The position numbers were made by a program, and so were the translations under genes. 64,000 nt of DNA from Undaria pinnatifida (lineage: Eukaryota > Sar > Phaeophyceae > Laminariales > Alariaceae). The DNA is taken from positions 11,036,381-11,100,380 of the forward strand of contig JABAKD010000011.1 in assembly GCA_012845835.1 (NCBI GenBank), in the 5' to 3' direction. The notes beneath the pieces are model-generated. The model saw nothing but the letters and a program-made list of their open reading frames with translations, made no database searches and had not been told where the DNA came from. Below, piece after piece: positions 32,306 to 43,939 of the stretch; the stretch's first letter is position 1, and each line of letters begins with the position of its first letter.

Positions 32306-33870
32306 TTAACTAATACTGCTCGTAGCATTGGAGGAGACGTGAAATCTGCGATGGCGTTTGCCGCCGCGCTTTTGCTGACCGCCTGCGGGATCACGTAGTG
32401 TTCCTGCCCTGTGGTGATCTTGGCGTAATCGTTGAAGTGCAACTCTCAGCCTTGCCGCATCCGCTGGGTGTGCGATGTACCCTTCAGTTGGCTTTTCCCC
32501 CATGATGTAAGCACGGTTCAAAGAGATGATGGGTTCGTTGAACGAATAAATCGCTCGCTCTCCGTTACCTCTCTTCAGGAAGTTTGCGGCCTCTTCGTCC
32601 CAAAAATTCTCCCAACTCCTGAACTGGTTTACCTTCTCCAACCTCCGCTTCCGAACGGCTAACTTCCCCTTCGTGGCAAGGCCTCTCTTGATTCCAACCA
32701 CGAACGTCCGTTTCCTCCTCCACGGAATCCCTACTTGGCTCGCCAGTATCTTCGCTTTGTCCACGATGTGTGACTCTCGGTCCAAAGCGGGGAGAATCTC
32801 GTCGTTCCATTCCGTCTTTCGCAGAAGGTTGCTCGAACATTCGAGTATCAAAACTCGCGTTTCCGTGGCGATGGCAGCTCGGGCTAAGCTCTTCGCTCCG
32901 GATACTCCCTCCTTCTCTCGCAATCCCTCCAACCTCCTGCAGGCGTCACCGACCACCACGTCTGGTCTCACCTCTCTAAAGATGCTTAGGCATTCCTGCG
33001 ATCCTGTTGCCACCCCAAGTAGCCTCGCACCGTTGTTCAGTCCGTTTGCTCTGATGCATTCCAGTGCTCTCCGGTCCTGGTCTACCGCTCCTCTGACCGT
33101 CAGAAATCCCTCTGATGCAAGGATGCTGCCTTCCCGCCCACAGTCGAGCATGACCACCACTGGAAGCTCCGGTGCAATGACAAGCTTGGCGTGTTGAGTA
33201 TCTGCCTCCGATGGGTCTGCGGGTGTGAATGCGACGGCTGCCAGTACTGTAAAACTTTGAGTACTAGTTTCGTCCACATCTTCCACTCCTAAGGTTTCGA
33301 GGGGATACTCCCTCCTTCTCTCGCAATCCCTTAAACCTCCTGCAGGCGTCGCCGACCACCACATCTGACCTCGCCTCTGAATGCGACGGCTGCCAGTACT
33401 GTAAAACTTTGACTACTGGTTTCGTCCACATCTTCCACTCCTAAGGTTTCGAGGGGATACTCCCTCCTTCTCTCACAATCCCTCAAACCTCCTGCAGGCG
33501 TCACCGACCACCACGTCTGACCTCGCCTCTCCCAAGATGCTTTGGCATCCCTGCGACCCTGTTGTCAGCCCAAGTAGCCTCGCACCGTTGTCCAGTCCGT
33601 TCGCTCTGATGCATTCCAGTGCTCTCCGGTCCTGGTCTACTGCTCCTCTGACTGTCAGCGATCCCTCTAATGCAAGGATGCTGCCTCCCCCCCCACAGTC
33701 GAGCATGACCACCACTGGAAGCTCCGATGCAATGACAAGCTTGGTGTGTTAAGTATCTGCCTCCGATGGGTCTGCGGGTGTGAATGCGACGGCTGCCAGT
33801 ACTGTAAAACTTTGCGTACTAGCTCCGTCCACATCTTCCACTTGTAAGGTTTCGAGGTGTGCGATGTCAA
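32306..33870 (-). pseudogene. C5 DNA-methyltransferase-like domain inside Ty3 copy A
   Basis: Cytosine-5 methyltransferases move a methyl group from S-adenosylmethionine to DNA cytosine. Blocks seen in order are VVVMLDCGREGSILASEGF (motif I-like, cofactor loop), GAVDQDRRALECIRANG (motif II-like acidic residue), PDVVVGDACRR (region of motif IV), RVLILECSSNLL (motif VI-like), VGIPWRRKRTFVVGI (motif VIII-like) and RAYIMGEKPTEGY near the end. The main open segment is 32,306-33,364. The N-terminal part recurs at 33,473-33,715. It lies between RNase H and integrase. Activity cannot be inferred and the copy is broken. It could also be an inactive relative kept for a structural role. Confidence 0.7.
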
Positions 33871-33871
33871 G

Positions 33872-34369
33872 CTATGGCCCCTGTGGCCCTTTGTAAACGT
33901 TTGGCAACGACTCGTCTCCTGGAAAAGAGTCGTCGAAATCTTCGATCACGTTGCTCTTGTTCGGTAACCGCGACATGGCATCCGGGAGCTGATGTTGTGT
34001 CCCCGGCCTCCACTTCAAGGTTATGTCGTGCTCCATCAACCTCAGATCCCAGCGGTGGTATTTCGGTGTGAGAGATTGGCTTTGGAAGAGCCAAGTCAAC
34101 GCCGCACAGTTCGTGACGAGGGTGAACGGTCGTCCCCAAAGATAGGGTTGGAATTTGCTTACTGCCCACATGACCGCCATGCATTCACGGTCCGTTGCTG
34201 ACCTTTTGGAGTCTCTTCTCGACCACTTTTTGCTGCCGTACGCGATCACCTTTTTCACTCCTTCAATGCATTGCGTTAGCACCGCTCCTGCTCCTATCTC
34301 ACTGTCATCGGCGGACAGCGAGAACGGTTCTGGCCACATCGGCAGGGCTAGAATTGGAGGTGACGTCAA
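33872..34369 (-). pseudogene. Ty3 RNase H, copy A
   Basis: It reads ALPMWPEPFSLSADDSEIGAG at the start, then SATDRECMAVMWAVSKFQPY and FTLVTNCAALTWL, and ends HQLPDAMSRLPN. These are standard Ty3 RNase H blocks. The tail runs on into the methyltransferase-like segment, as in copy B. Confidence 0.85.
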
Positions 34370-34374
34370 AGCCT

Positions 34375-35261
34375 CTATAAGCGCATTAAAAGCCTTGTTC
34401 TGCTCTTCTCCCCACGGAACTTTCTCTTTCTTCGCTCTCTTGGTTCTGAACCTTGGATCTCACAGCAAGTCGGAAATGGGCGCCACAACTGTGCTATACT
34501 GGGGTACGAATTGTCGTAAGCCGTAAGAAAAAAATACCCCGTCATGCCCAGCAGCACTCGCACTTCCTCCACCGTGTTCGGCCTTGACAGCTGCGTGATA
34601 GCATCAATCTTGCTCGGGGCCGGCCTGGTACCAAGTTTATCCACGATCATGCCGACGAACTCCATGACCGACTGACAGAAATGCGATTTCTGGAGATTGA
34701 CGGTTGGACGTCCTTGCCTTAGACACTCTAACGTTTCTCGCAGCAGTCCCCATTGACCTTCAATGGTTTTCGACGGGATGGCGATGTCGTCCAGTCAGTT
34801 CTTGATTCCCTTATCCTTGACTGGTGACAGTCGCCCTTCCACGTAGTTGGCAAACAATTATGGCACTTCTTCAACCCGAAGCTGCAGCGAACGTACTCGT
34901 ACAGCTACCCGTCAGCGTCTCGAAAGCCCGTCAGGTGTCGATCGTCCTCATGGATCTCGAGCTGTAAGAATCCTGAAGCTAGATCGATGCTGGAGAAATA
35001 CTTCGACCCTTCCTTCCATCTCATCCATAATATGCTGCAAGTCTCCGAGTCCACCACTCTGTGATTGTGAATTTCTTGGCCAACTTCACAAACCACGCGC
35101 CCATCAATCGTAGGTACGCGCGTAATGTGGCAGTTCGCAAAGGCCATCTTGACCATTGACGAGTCTGGTAGTAAGCGCATGAAAACTGCTACATGCATGT
35201 CTGACATTCCATCTCTCTGTGGGGACGCTGGAACCGTACGGTTCAGCTGATTCTTGGGCAT
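34375..35261 (-). pseudogene. Ty3 reverse transcriptase, copy A
   Basis: The motif SSIDLASGFLQLEIHEDDR matches the reverse-transcriptase palm (Asp in D-L-x-S-G-F). Downstream, KIDAITQLSRPNTVEEVR plus LLGMTGYF is the typical Ty3 thumb and connection. The enzyme copies element RNA into DNA. Confidence 0.8.
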
Positions 35262-35557
35262 GTTTCAGTTAGGGTGCCTTGCGAATACTCTAGTCAACTC
35301 GTCAAGGAATAACACTGGATCATTCTCGAGAGTCTGTTCACCGCTCTCGGTCGCAGCTCCGACTCATAAGCGCTCTTCCGTCCTTCCACCCCCTCTTTCT
35401 TGACTAAGGGGTCGACCATGCGTTGGGCTTCTGTAGAAAATCGCCCTGTGATGTCGTATAACGGATTACGCTGTCCGATCTGCGATCCACCACTTCCTAG
35501 TGGGAAAGGTGGTTGTCCTCCCTCGGGTCCCCACCCCTGCATCATGGGTTGACTAGC

Positions 35558-36307
35558 TCACGGTACCTGCCACCCCTGAGCTCCCGCTGATCCGATGAAC
35601 CCTGGCTGCTTTTGACCAGTGAACCCTGACTGCTGTTGACCAGCAAACCCTGGCTGCTGTTGTTCAGCAAACCTTGGCTGTTGTTGCTGCGGCGGCCTTG
35701 GCATCATCGGAGATCCCCACCGCGACCTAGAGTTCGGGTGTGCTCCTCTTGGGGCTGCATGTGGACCCCATCGTCGTCCGATTCCAAAGGGCGACGGTAG
35801 GGAGGGAGTGGACGTCTGATTGTACCCGCCCCCCGCTCCTACAGGATTTACCGGTCCTGCGGCCCCTTGACCTGCACCACTCTGTGGACCCCATCCAACC
35901 TGGCCGCCCTGGGACATCTGATTGTACCCGCCTCCCGCTCCTACAGAATTTACCGGTCCTGCTGCCCCTTGTCCTGCACCACTCTGTGGACCGCATCCAA
36001 CCTGGCGGCCCTGTGGTGGGCCTCCAGCCTGTCCGCTCTGTGGCGGGCCTCCCTGTGGTGGGCCTCCCCTCGGGTAAGGTGCACCAAAAGGTCCCCACAA
36101 AGATCCCCCTCTTCCTGCCATTTGCCGTTTGGTGACCCGGTTATGTTCTTCCCTCAAATCACTTCTCCCCTCCTCCCCTGGACGCCGCCCATTTCCCTTT
36201 GACGAAACCTCTCGTTTTGCTGTCGTGTGGAGCAAGATGAACTCGACGAAGTTGTGCAGTACACGACGGACTCGACAACGCTGGTACCAGGTGAAGATGG
36301 TATCCAA
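35558..36307 (-). pseudogene. Gag-like Gly/Pro/Gln-rich segment of Ty3 copy A
   Basis: An open segment of ~250 codons has tandem units such as GAGQGAAGPVN and repeated QQQPGFAGQ. No capsid fold or zinc knuckle is recognised. Position alone, upstream of the reverse transcriptase, suggests Gag. Confidence 0.45.
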
Positions 36308-36490
36308 CGATGTAGTCTAGGGAGATGAGTGGAGTCCAGGGGATCGATGGAGTCTAGTAACACCGAGTTGTTCCCACCAAACGAGTATAAACAGTGGCTT
36401 GGGACAAGGTGGGTGGGAAAAGCAGTACATGTATATTTACCTTCCTGGTTTATTGAAAAAGTTGTCCCCTTACCATAAAATAAATGCAAC

Positions 36491-39429
36491 CCTTCGAAAA
36501 TGCTGCCCTTCGAAAGCTCAAGTCGTCACCAACAGAGTAACGTATGGAATCCCTTAGGTATCTAAGACACATCAATCTAATTGTAGGCATTAGCTATATC
36601 TGTCATTGTTGTACATCATTTACGCATTATCTGAACGAATGTGGATCAGCAGAATCTGTCAGTTTGGAAGCATCTATCAAGGTACAGTATAAACATCCAT
36701 AGACAGAATAACAATCGATAAAGTTTCATGGTCTACATATATTCATGCATAACTATCAGTAGTAAGTTCCTACGCGCCTTGAAAGTACTTGTATAGTAGC
36801 TCTCCATGTAGCTCCGCTGTATGCGGTATTTCCCAGGACGTGTATAGCTCTACTGATATCTGAAATATTTTTGTTTCAATTGATTATTGAATATTAATGC
36901 ATTCTTTACAATCCTCAAAATTCCAACGCACATATCGAGCTTCCCCCGTTCCCATTCCTATATGATAATGTCCCTGAACCATGTTTCCAATTCCGGTAAG
37001 TTTTCAGCATGACAAAGAGCAGCTATAGAAAGGCTTACACTCCTCATACAGAATGAAAAACTAGATTCAGTTTGCAGTATCACCACTCCTGAAACACCTG
37101 TGAGAACGACCTTGCAGTGCCTGGAAAATCTGCGAAGACTTAAAATCCCCATTACAAAGGCCATCAAATGTAGATCAACTATATAACAAACTCGAACTCA
37201 TTTTCAACGTGTATGATGAACGCAAGCACGTTCTACAGTGATTTATATCACGTACGAACTTCCTCGTAATCAGTGATGATCATCCTCCTTTCCCGATGTC
37301 CTATTGGTCTCGTATTCCTTAATCTACTTCCTACACTTTATACAACTTAGTCAGCCATCGCTATATTTTTCCAAAATAACCCAGTCCGATTCTCTTGACT
37401 CCTTTGTCGACAGATATATACTATTAATACCACGTCTCAATATCTGGACTAAAGGTGACCGATTTCCGTTCTCGATCCGTTGTGGGTAGTTTTAATAGCT
37501 GATTCGGTATTTTTCTGTACAGTAATTGCTAATACTTTAGACCAATCGATTCCTCATACTATGCAGGGTACGACAAACAAGTATCCCCAACAAAAATATG
37601 TACATATAATACTCGATACTCACAACCGTACACTATTTTGACCATATATACAGCAGTCGTAGGCATATGTATGAGCACATGGTGTGCAATATTTGTTTTA
37701 CTACATTATGTTACTGGCTCAACAGTCCATGTTACTCCGTTCTCGCCATCCTGCCTACATAGATACCCCCCCAGTTCGCCAGTAGACAACGCTTACTAGC
37801 AGGCAGGGATGCATGTATACCTTTCCCAGTTCAAAATTTGAAAAATTTGGCTTACGGATATTGTACCATCGCTTGCTGTTTGCATCCCTAATCGATTTAT
37901 CGATTGAGTACGTAGTGATACACATAACAAAAACATATTTTTTTAGGCAAAATCAGGTATACCTGGTCAGTTTGGTGTCAAAACATGTACAGCACTAAAA
38001 CCAAGTACATATCACACGGTAGGACACCTGCCATTGGCCAGCCTCCTGGATGTGTCTACTTTGTCTAGCTTTCAACTGGTTTTGCCGCATTTTGAGCCAG
38101 TCAGAGGCCATACGTGCATTGTAGAGTCTGCCTCGAGAAACCAAGATAATCTTGAAGGATTATAGTGATAAGGGAGGCGGTACAATCTAGAGAACAGGGA
38201 CTGGTATCCACATCACCCCCACCTTTTTCAGACGTGCAAACGCGCGCGTCTTATAAGAGGTGTCGACTTAGGATGACAGGATCCTAGAAATTCCATGGAA
38301 TACGCCGATAATCACTATTATTGCAGGAGAGTCCAAAACTTGGGTAAAACAATTAGTCATTATGACTTCATATTTGTGTCGATAAGAAACACGTAAATAT
38401 GATTATGACTCGTCTCAATTTTTAACGGGCTTCCATGCTGTACAACGTTATTGCTGCTTCGAAACGTTTCAAATCGCGACACAATCCTTGGACATATTCC
38501 TACGGGAACGACAATGACAGTTTAGAGCTGCCACGAACTAGCTACGAAACTTTCAGAGAATAGGTTTACTGCTAGGCCCCAGCTTGCGCGACTTTGCTGG
38601 GTGCAGTTGTGACCTGTAGTACGATTGACAACCTAAGACCTTCTTCAAGTGTGCTCAGACTGCCAACACTTGGCACTTCATGAAGATTTTGACACACTGA
38701 TAAACAAGCTCCGGCTCCTCCATCTTGCTACGTAGCATGGTGGGGTTGCCGTGGTATATATCATGGTGTTACAGACTACTATCGAAACTCATCTTGTCTC
38801 AAGATAGTACATCTCTCAGTGCTATCGTCGAGATATGACAATCTAAACGATAAAACAATGGTTAACTCCTCGAGAAGCCTCGTTCGAGTTGAGGGTATTA
38901 TGCCTATAAATAGACATGCACCTTTTAGATTTGTAGAGCTTTTGACTCTACAATATTTAACTTTCCTTGTATATTTATTGCACTGAGATTCAACTTAGTA
39001 TCTCCACACCCGTACGTTCAGCCTGTACCAAGGGCAGAACCTGCTATGCAACAACCATGATACAATCTGGTGTATGACAACGACCAGATGGGAGTTAGAC
39101 ATCTCTGTATCTTGTACATCAGCATCTTGGTGAGTTGATATTCCTCACGCTGGCCACAATTTACAGAAACACAACATGTCTAACTCAAAACGATTACCAT
39201 CAACGGACTTGTAGACGGTATACAGGGGATCAGTCTGTATATACAAAAATCTGTTTGACAACGACGATCGTCGAACATAGATGATGTCAACTGGCGTTTT
39301 TCCTTACACAAGGAAATAAGATAACGGAGAGGTGGTTGACGACCTACCGTGCCCATTATCGACTTTAGTATCCAACTCATACCGCGGCACAAACGTAACG
39401 GTAAGGTTGGCTCATCCTCGACAGTTTGC
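36491..39429. other. AT-rich region, nothing recognised
   Basis: No open frame over about 70 codons and no known domain is present. One ~90-bp block at 38,123-38,211 recurs at 40,333-40,420. Confidence 0.5.
38123..38211 (+). repeat. Direct repeat flanking a gypsy integrase remnant (left)
   Basis: AGAGTCTGCCTCGAG, then TTGAAGGATTATAGTGAT and GACTGGTATCCAC are shared with 40,333-40,420 at high identity. It may be a remnant of a retrotransposon leader or LTR border. Confidence 0.6.
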
Positions 39430-40245
39430 TAGACTGGGGGCGCGGGAGTTGTAAGTGTTTGCGGATCAGGAGAGACGTCCTGAATGCTCGCAAAATGTGA
39501 GCAAATAAATTCACTGCAGTGGGGAAATTGGCGACAGTGATACCAGCCATCGCTATTTGGACCTTCTCCACGAAAACGGACTCGGAATTGAACATTACGC
39601 GGGGATGATCGAACTCTCGAACGGTTGTGATTGACAATCCTTTCCACCGTTCTAGGGCTAACGCAAATTGGGGAGGTTTCCTCATCTAAATTTGGCATTG
39701 GTAATTTAGTTCCCAAAAATAATTTGTTGATTTCACTGAAATCGGGATCTGCGAGCACACTGCGTTGGTGGTACGGTTTCATCCTGCCTGAATGTACTGA
39801 CATTTCAGCTGAATCACCATCTTTCGATACTCAGTAGACGACCGGTGATAATTGATGGCGAACTTGGCACGGACTGCGCCAAGGACTTAGCAATTTGTTG
39901 TTGGGGTCATCTTGGGCATTATACGGTTGATGAACCAAACCTAAGTCACCACGCTGAAACTGTTGGTATCGTAAGTCTGCATTCGACGCTGCTTGAGCAT
40001 CAGCACGTTGCCTTGCTAACTCGTATGCAAACTGAAAATTCTCGACCGTTTTTGAGTGTATTGTAATGCTGATTCAGGTATGTCCGCCGGAGTCATTCCC
40101 ATGATAATGTCAATGGGGAGCGTGGGCATGCGACCAACATGAGATAGTGCGGTGTCTCTTGGATTGTACCATTATAGGCAGTACTGTGTGCTATTTGAAC
40201 TGCCGACGACGCCATTCGTGGGACGGTAGTCCCTTCGCAGGTTTC
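39430..40245 (-). pseudogene. Ty3/gypsy integrase C-terminal and chromodomain remnant
   Basis: On the minus strand the segment reads like the end of an integrase core (AYNGTIQETPHYLM), then a GPY/F-type tail (GDLGLVHQPYNAQDDPNNKL, LSPWRSPCQVRHQLSPVVY, VHSGRMKPYHQR). A chromodomain-like part follows (VERIVNHNRSRV, FRVRFRGEGPNSDGWYHC). It is an old fragment of a family different from copies A and B, and is broken. Confidence 0.72.
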
Positions 40246-40332
40246 TTTTTCTCAGATGGAGGTATGGAGACACACCGAGGTGCGTTATGCGCGCAACCGC
40301 ACGCTTGAGGGTCAACAATGAGGAGACACCTC

Positions 40333-40420
40333 AGAGTCTGCCTCGAGGAACCAGGATGATTTTGAAGGATTATAGTGATGAGGAGGTGGTACAATCTAGG
40401 GAATAGGGACTGGTATCCAC
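40333..40420 (+). repeat. Direct repeat flanking a gypsy integrase remnant (right)
   Basis: It matches 38,123-38,211 over ~88 bp. Confidence 0.6.
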
Positions 40421-41347
40421 CAAAAGTTTTTCCGAAACTCGGCTGAGAGTCGAAAAGCAGGCTAGACGGAGTGAGATAACCGGTACCACACCAGAAACTG
40501 TATAGCTCCTGCCGGCAAATATTTTTAATCGACGAAAAAATAATAATACAAAGGTCCGAAGTGAACCCTTAAGAGCAAGCAACTACTCCCGTCGCTCGCC
40601 CCTGTTATCCACAGGAGCCGCAAGTACTGTTCACGTTGCTCCCATCAAACAACGTTGACGTTGAACATGACAACATCGCATGGAAGGAATCTTCGAGGTC
40701 CTCAAAGGGCGATATATACAACGACGCGCCACCCTGGTTTCGGTGAAGGAAGAGCTTGAACGACGAATACAGCAATTTGCTGTAGCTTATCGACTGTGAG
40801 TATCGGTGGGGAGGATAAGCATCGCATCGCATCTTCAGACATTATTGCCAGCTGATCTTGACATACCACGGCAACGAAAGTTATTGTAACGCGCGCTCAG
40901 TGGTGGCTCATTCAGGGTTTCGATCGTGACGTTTCGTGCGTACCCTCCTGAGTCATTCGTCAACATCTTACCCCATCATCCGCACGCTGTATTGCCCAAC
41001 TCCAAACAGGCTCAGCACTAAGCGGATAAGCCTCGGCAGCAACAAGCACAGAGACGACGGTGTGATCAAGTCTGCAGAGACTCTTATGAGAAAGTTAGAC
41101 AGTGTTGGAGCCAGCACCTACGCCCGAAACGTGAGTGGCTAAAGCAGGCCTCAAAAAAGAAGTCGGGCATCCGAAAGATGGAGCTCTTCGTCAGCATGCA
41201 GTAAATACTGTTTCCCCACTCCAGGCTACCCTGCTGATCTATCTTGGATTCCAGCCCACCCTGTTGCTACCAACATATGTACGGGCAGCCTGAAACTCGG
41301 AGAGAGCTCCATTTCCCTTAGCGTCTAGGAGTACGAGCTCATTTGGC
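40421..41347. other. No gene recognised
   Basis: Open frames under 80 codons are present with no family resemblance. No structured repeat was noticed. Confidence 0.45.
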
Positions 41348-42462
41348 GTGCGTACCACTGCAGTATGTACATTTTGTATCACGATGTGCTTAGATACGTC
41401 AGATTTGAGTTGTTGGCATTGTATGTGTATGCATGCATGCGCGGAGGAGCGGCGGACATCAGCCCACCGCGGCGACTCCCCGCTTGTACTTTGCAGTAAT
41501 CCCCACGTCACTGGCATCCAAGCTTTACGCCGTCTAAATCACGTTGTTCACTGCCCTCGAGAGGAATTTATTGCTGAAATGCTCGGCAGTGCCCAATACA
41601 TATATGTTGTCGCTGAAGGGCAGGGTTGCCATGACTACCTGACGAGCTTGGCCACTCGGGTGGGCGACCACGTGGACGTTTGCGCTCAGGTGCCAGCTGA
41701 AGCATTTGAAGGAGACAGTAATAAAGACACTTCCATGTGGGGCACGACATCAATGGGTTATTTCGTGGAATTAGTTATCAACGTTGACATCGACTGTGTA
41801 GTTCACGCCCAGAGGAAATCCACGGAACGTCCAGCTGGGCACATTGTTGTGGTTGGGCCTGACGGGTTCCACCTGTGCACTTGCCTCAAACTAACGAGAT
41901 GCGGCTTACATTGGTCTCATACTTTGGGCGCGCTAGTTACTAAGTTGGGCCGAGACGACGAGTTCCTCGGCGAATGTTTTCACCCGCGATGGCGGAACTC
42001 TTGCGAGTCGTGGACTTTGATTTACGGGTGTATGTAGATGACATGGACCTGGAGACGAACCTTGAAGATTATCAGGATGACCCGGCCGGCCGCGGTACTG
42101 TAGCCCTCAAGAGAGGAAGACTATACGCATACTGTGTAGCGTGTGCCATGAAGTGGACCAGTGCAGTATCCGGTCAATTCGACAGTTCTCCAGCTTCGTA
42201 TACGCGATTTAAGGAGCTGTTTGATAGATTTGACCGTGACGTTAATGAAACCGTTACGACACCTGTCCCTTTGAATGGCATCACGGGGCTCGGCAACCCT
42301 CCGCTTTCCCTCTCGAAGTCACGAAAGGAAACTAGGCACAAGAACAGTTTTGAGGGACGCCCAAAAAAGAAAGCCAGGAGCGAGGGACACTACAAGTCTC
42401 ATAGATGTGGCGAAGTAAACTTGAGTAGCTTCCGTTGGCGTCTGAGAGTTGTGTCGTTTTAG
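41348..42462 (+). pseudogene. MULE-type transposase C-terminal remnant with SWIM zinc finger
   Basis: Mutator-like transposases move DNA by cut and paste. The first frame (41,348-42,037) ends with GHIVVVGPDGFHLCTCLKL and a following RCGLHWSHTLGALVTKLGR. This is a SWIM-type zinc finger (C-x-C...C/H) often found C-terminal to the MULE catalytic domain. The continuation, with ETNLEDYQDDPAG and NPPLSLSKSRKETRHKNSFE, lies in another frame from 41,974 to 42,462, so there is a frameshift near 42,000. The DDE core is missing upstream. The final basic stretch RPKKKARS fits a MULE tail. A free-standing SWIM protein is the alternative. Confidence 0.6.
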
Positions 42463-42699
42463 GAGATACCGCATTGTTATGTGTTGTTTTTTGAAGTAGT
42501 GGCGGCATCGAGAAACACAGTGTTGCCAGCATGTAACATTTTGTTTTTGTGTACCAGTACGGTGGACCTGTTTCGCGGGGCTTCGATCTCGGGGCGGGAC
42601 GCATGATTGGATCAGGATATATATATATATATAACATATACTGGTACCGTGTAACTTCGTGACGAGTCATGGCGTCTCTTGTTGTAGTGCACCGGCATG

Positions 42700-43005
42700 T
42701 CAAGTGGGAAGGTCGATTGCGTCGAGAAAGCAACCCATTTGTTTACTTTTATATCAGCGGAGAGGTGGAATGGCCAACAAGCTCTGCTCGAGCTCGTCAA
42801 CAAATTCGAGAAGGTGACGGACGAGGTCATTCGTTCTACCATAGATAAACTAGTAAAGACCACGATGAATCAAGCAGAAGACCCGGATAATTATTTCATG
42901 GAGGCCCTCGCTCGCGCAGAGCTAGAGAAGATGGGCGAACCCATCCCTGACCGAAGATTTAAGGGCATCTGTGTACAAGGGTATAAAAGGGTCTGGCGCT
43001 CGGGG
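42700..43005 (+). pseudogene. Copia-type Gag remnant, relative of the element at 18,730
   Basis: ALLELVNKFEKVTDEVIRST, DPDNYFMEALARAELEKMG and PIPDRRFKGICVQGY match the Gag at 20,780-20,990 closely in order. No LTRs or zinc knuckle follow. It is a truncated fossil. Confidence 0.75.
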
Positions 43006-43124
43006 GAAGTACCGGTGGGTACGGTTGGGGCTCGGTGGCAGTGTTCATACATAAACGGATCGTCGTCATTTTATAAATGAAGTTGTAAAGTTTTGAAGCG
43101 TTTGTTCTTTGGCATAAACTTCTA

Positions 43125-43765
43125 CAACCTGAACTGCTAATCTGAGGTCAGATTGGTAATCTGGGGTCATATATGTTGTTCTGGGTTTAGAATTGGAATT
43201 AAAATGTTAATCTGAGGTCAGATTAGTGAGAATCCGGGCCGATCTGCTGTCACACCCAACACACATTCCCAACCACCCCGTTTTTGTCCTATGACCACAG
43301 AATGGTCTTGATTTTGAGGTTAAAACTACACCACCCTGATTTCTACCGCTCGGAAAAGTGTTGGTATTATTACATGTACTTGACCAATAATGTTTTGCAT
43401 ATTTATATCATATTGGCTTTTGTTTGCGTCTAAATCCATTAAAAGAATAGCTGTCGCTGTATATATAACACACCTACAGTCCGAAATGTTAATCTGAGGT
43501 TAGATTAGTGAAAAGCCGGGGCCGATTTGCTGTCCCACCCAGTAAACATTCCCAACCACCCCAGCCATGTCCTATGACCGGGGAAGGGTCCTGGTTTTGA
43601 AGTTAGATCTACACCCTGCCGTATTTGCGATACCGCTGTCTGTTGCTGGACATATAGCACACCTACAACCTGAAATGTTAATCTGAGGTCAGATTAGTGA
43701 AAATCCGGGCCGATCTGCTGTCCCACCCCCACTCACTGCAATAAACATTCTCAACCACTCCATTT
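43125..43765 (+). repeat. Degenerate tandem repeat with AATCTGAGGTCAGATT palindrome
   Basis: Four copies of the palindromic core AATCTGAGGTCAGATT (one with GGTTAGATT) lie near 43,139, 43,208, 43,491 and 43,679. Three are followed by GCCGATCTGCTGTC or GCCGATTTGCTGTC, CCACCC and a CATTC(C/T)CAACCAC block. Unit spacing is ~190-280 bp. Confidence 0.8.
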
Positions 43766-43939
43766 GGTCCTATTGAAAAACGATTTGCGTACGTATACAC
43801 CACCCTGTTGTGTTAACTGTTTTTTACTGTATAGGTTCGCCGCAGCAAAAGGGCAAGTCGAACACCAGGCGAATGGTGGGATTTCGAAAAAAGAAACACT
43901 GCGCCCAGTTTGACAGACGATGCAGCATATAAAGGAGAC

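Larger units (their letters stand above)
29940..36490 (-). mobile_element. Ty3/gypsy retrotransposon copy A with methyltransferase-like domain
   Basis: Read on the minus strand the order is Gag-like Gly/Gln/Pro-rich region (35,558-36,307), reverse transcriptase (34,375-35,261), RNase H (33,872-34,369), DNA-methyltransferase-like domain (32,306-33,870), integrase zinc-binding part (~31,560-32,106), integrase core (30,902-31,513) and a C-terminal chromo-like domain (30,105-30,636). Reverse transcriptase before integrase marks Ty3/gypsy. No protease or LTR ends could be fixed. It is broken, with at least half a dozen breaks, and part of the methyltransferase region is duplicated. Copy B at 60,833-64,000 is close kin. 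Confidence 0.82.

Noticed and set aside
36154-36489. Extra host exon upstream of the Gag-like segment
   Set aside because: The frame is Ser-rich, overlaps the Gag-like region in another frame, and has no recognisable splice or start context.
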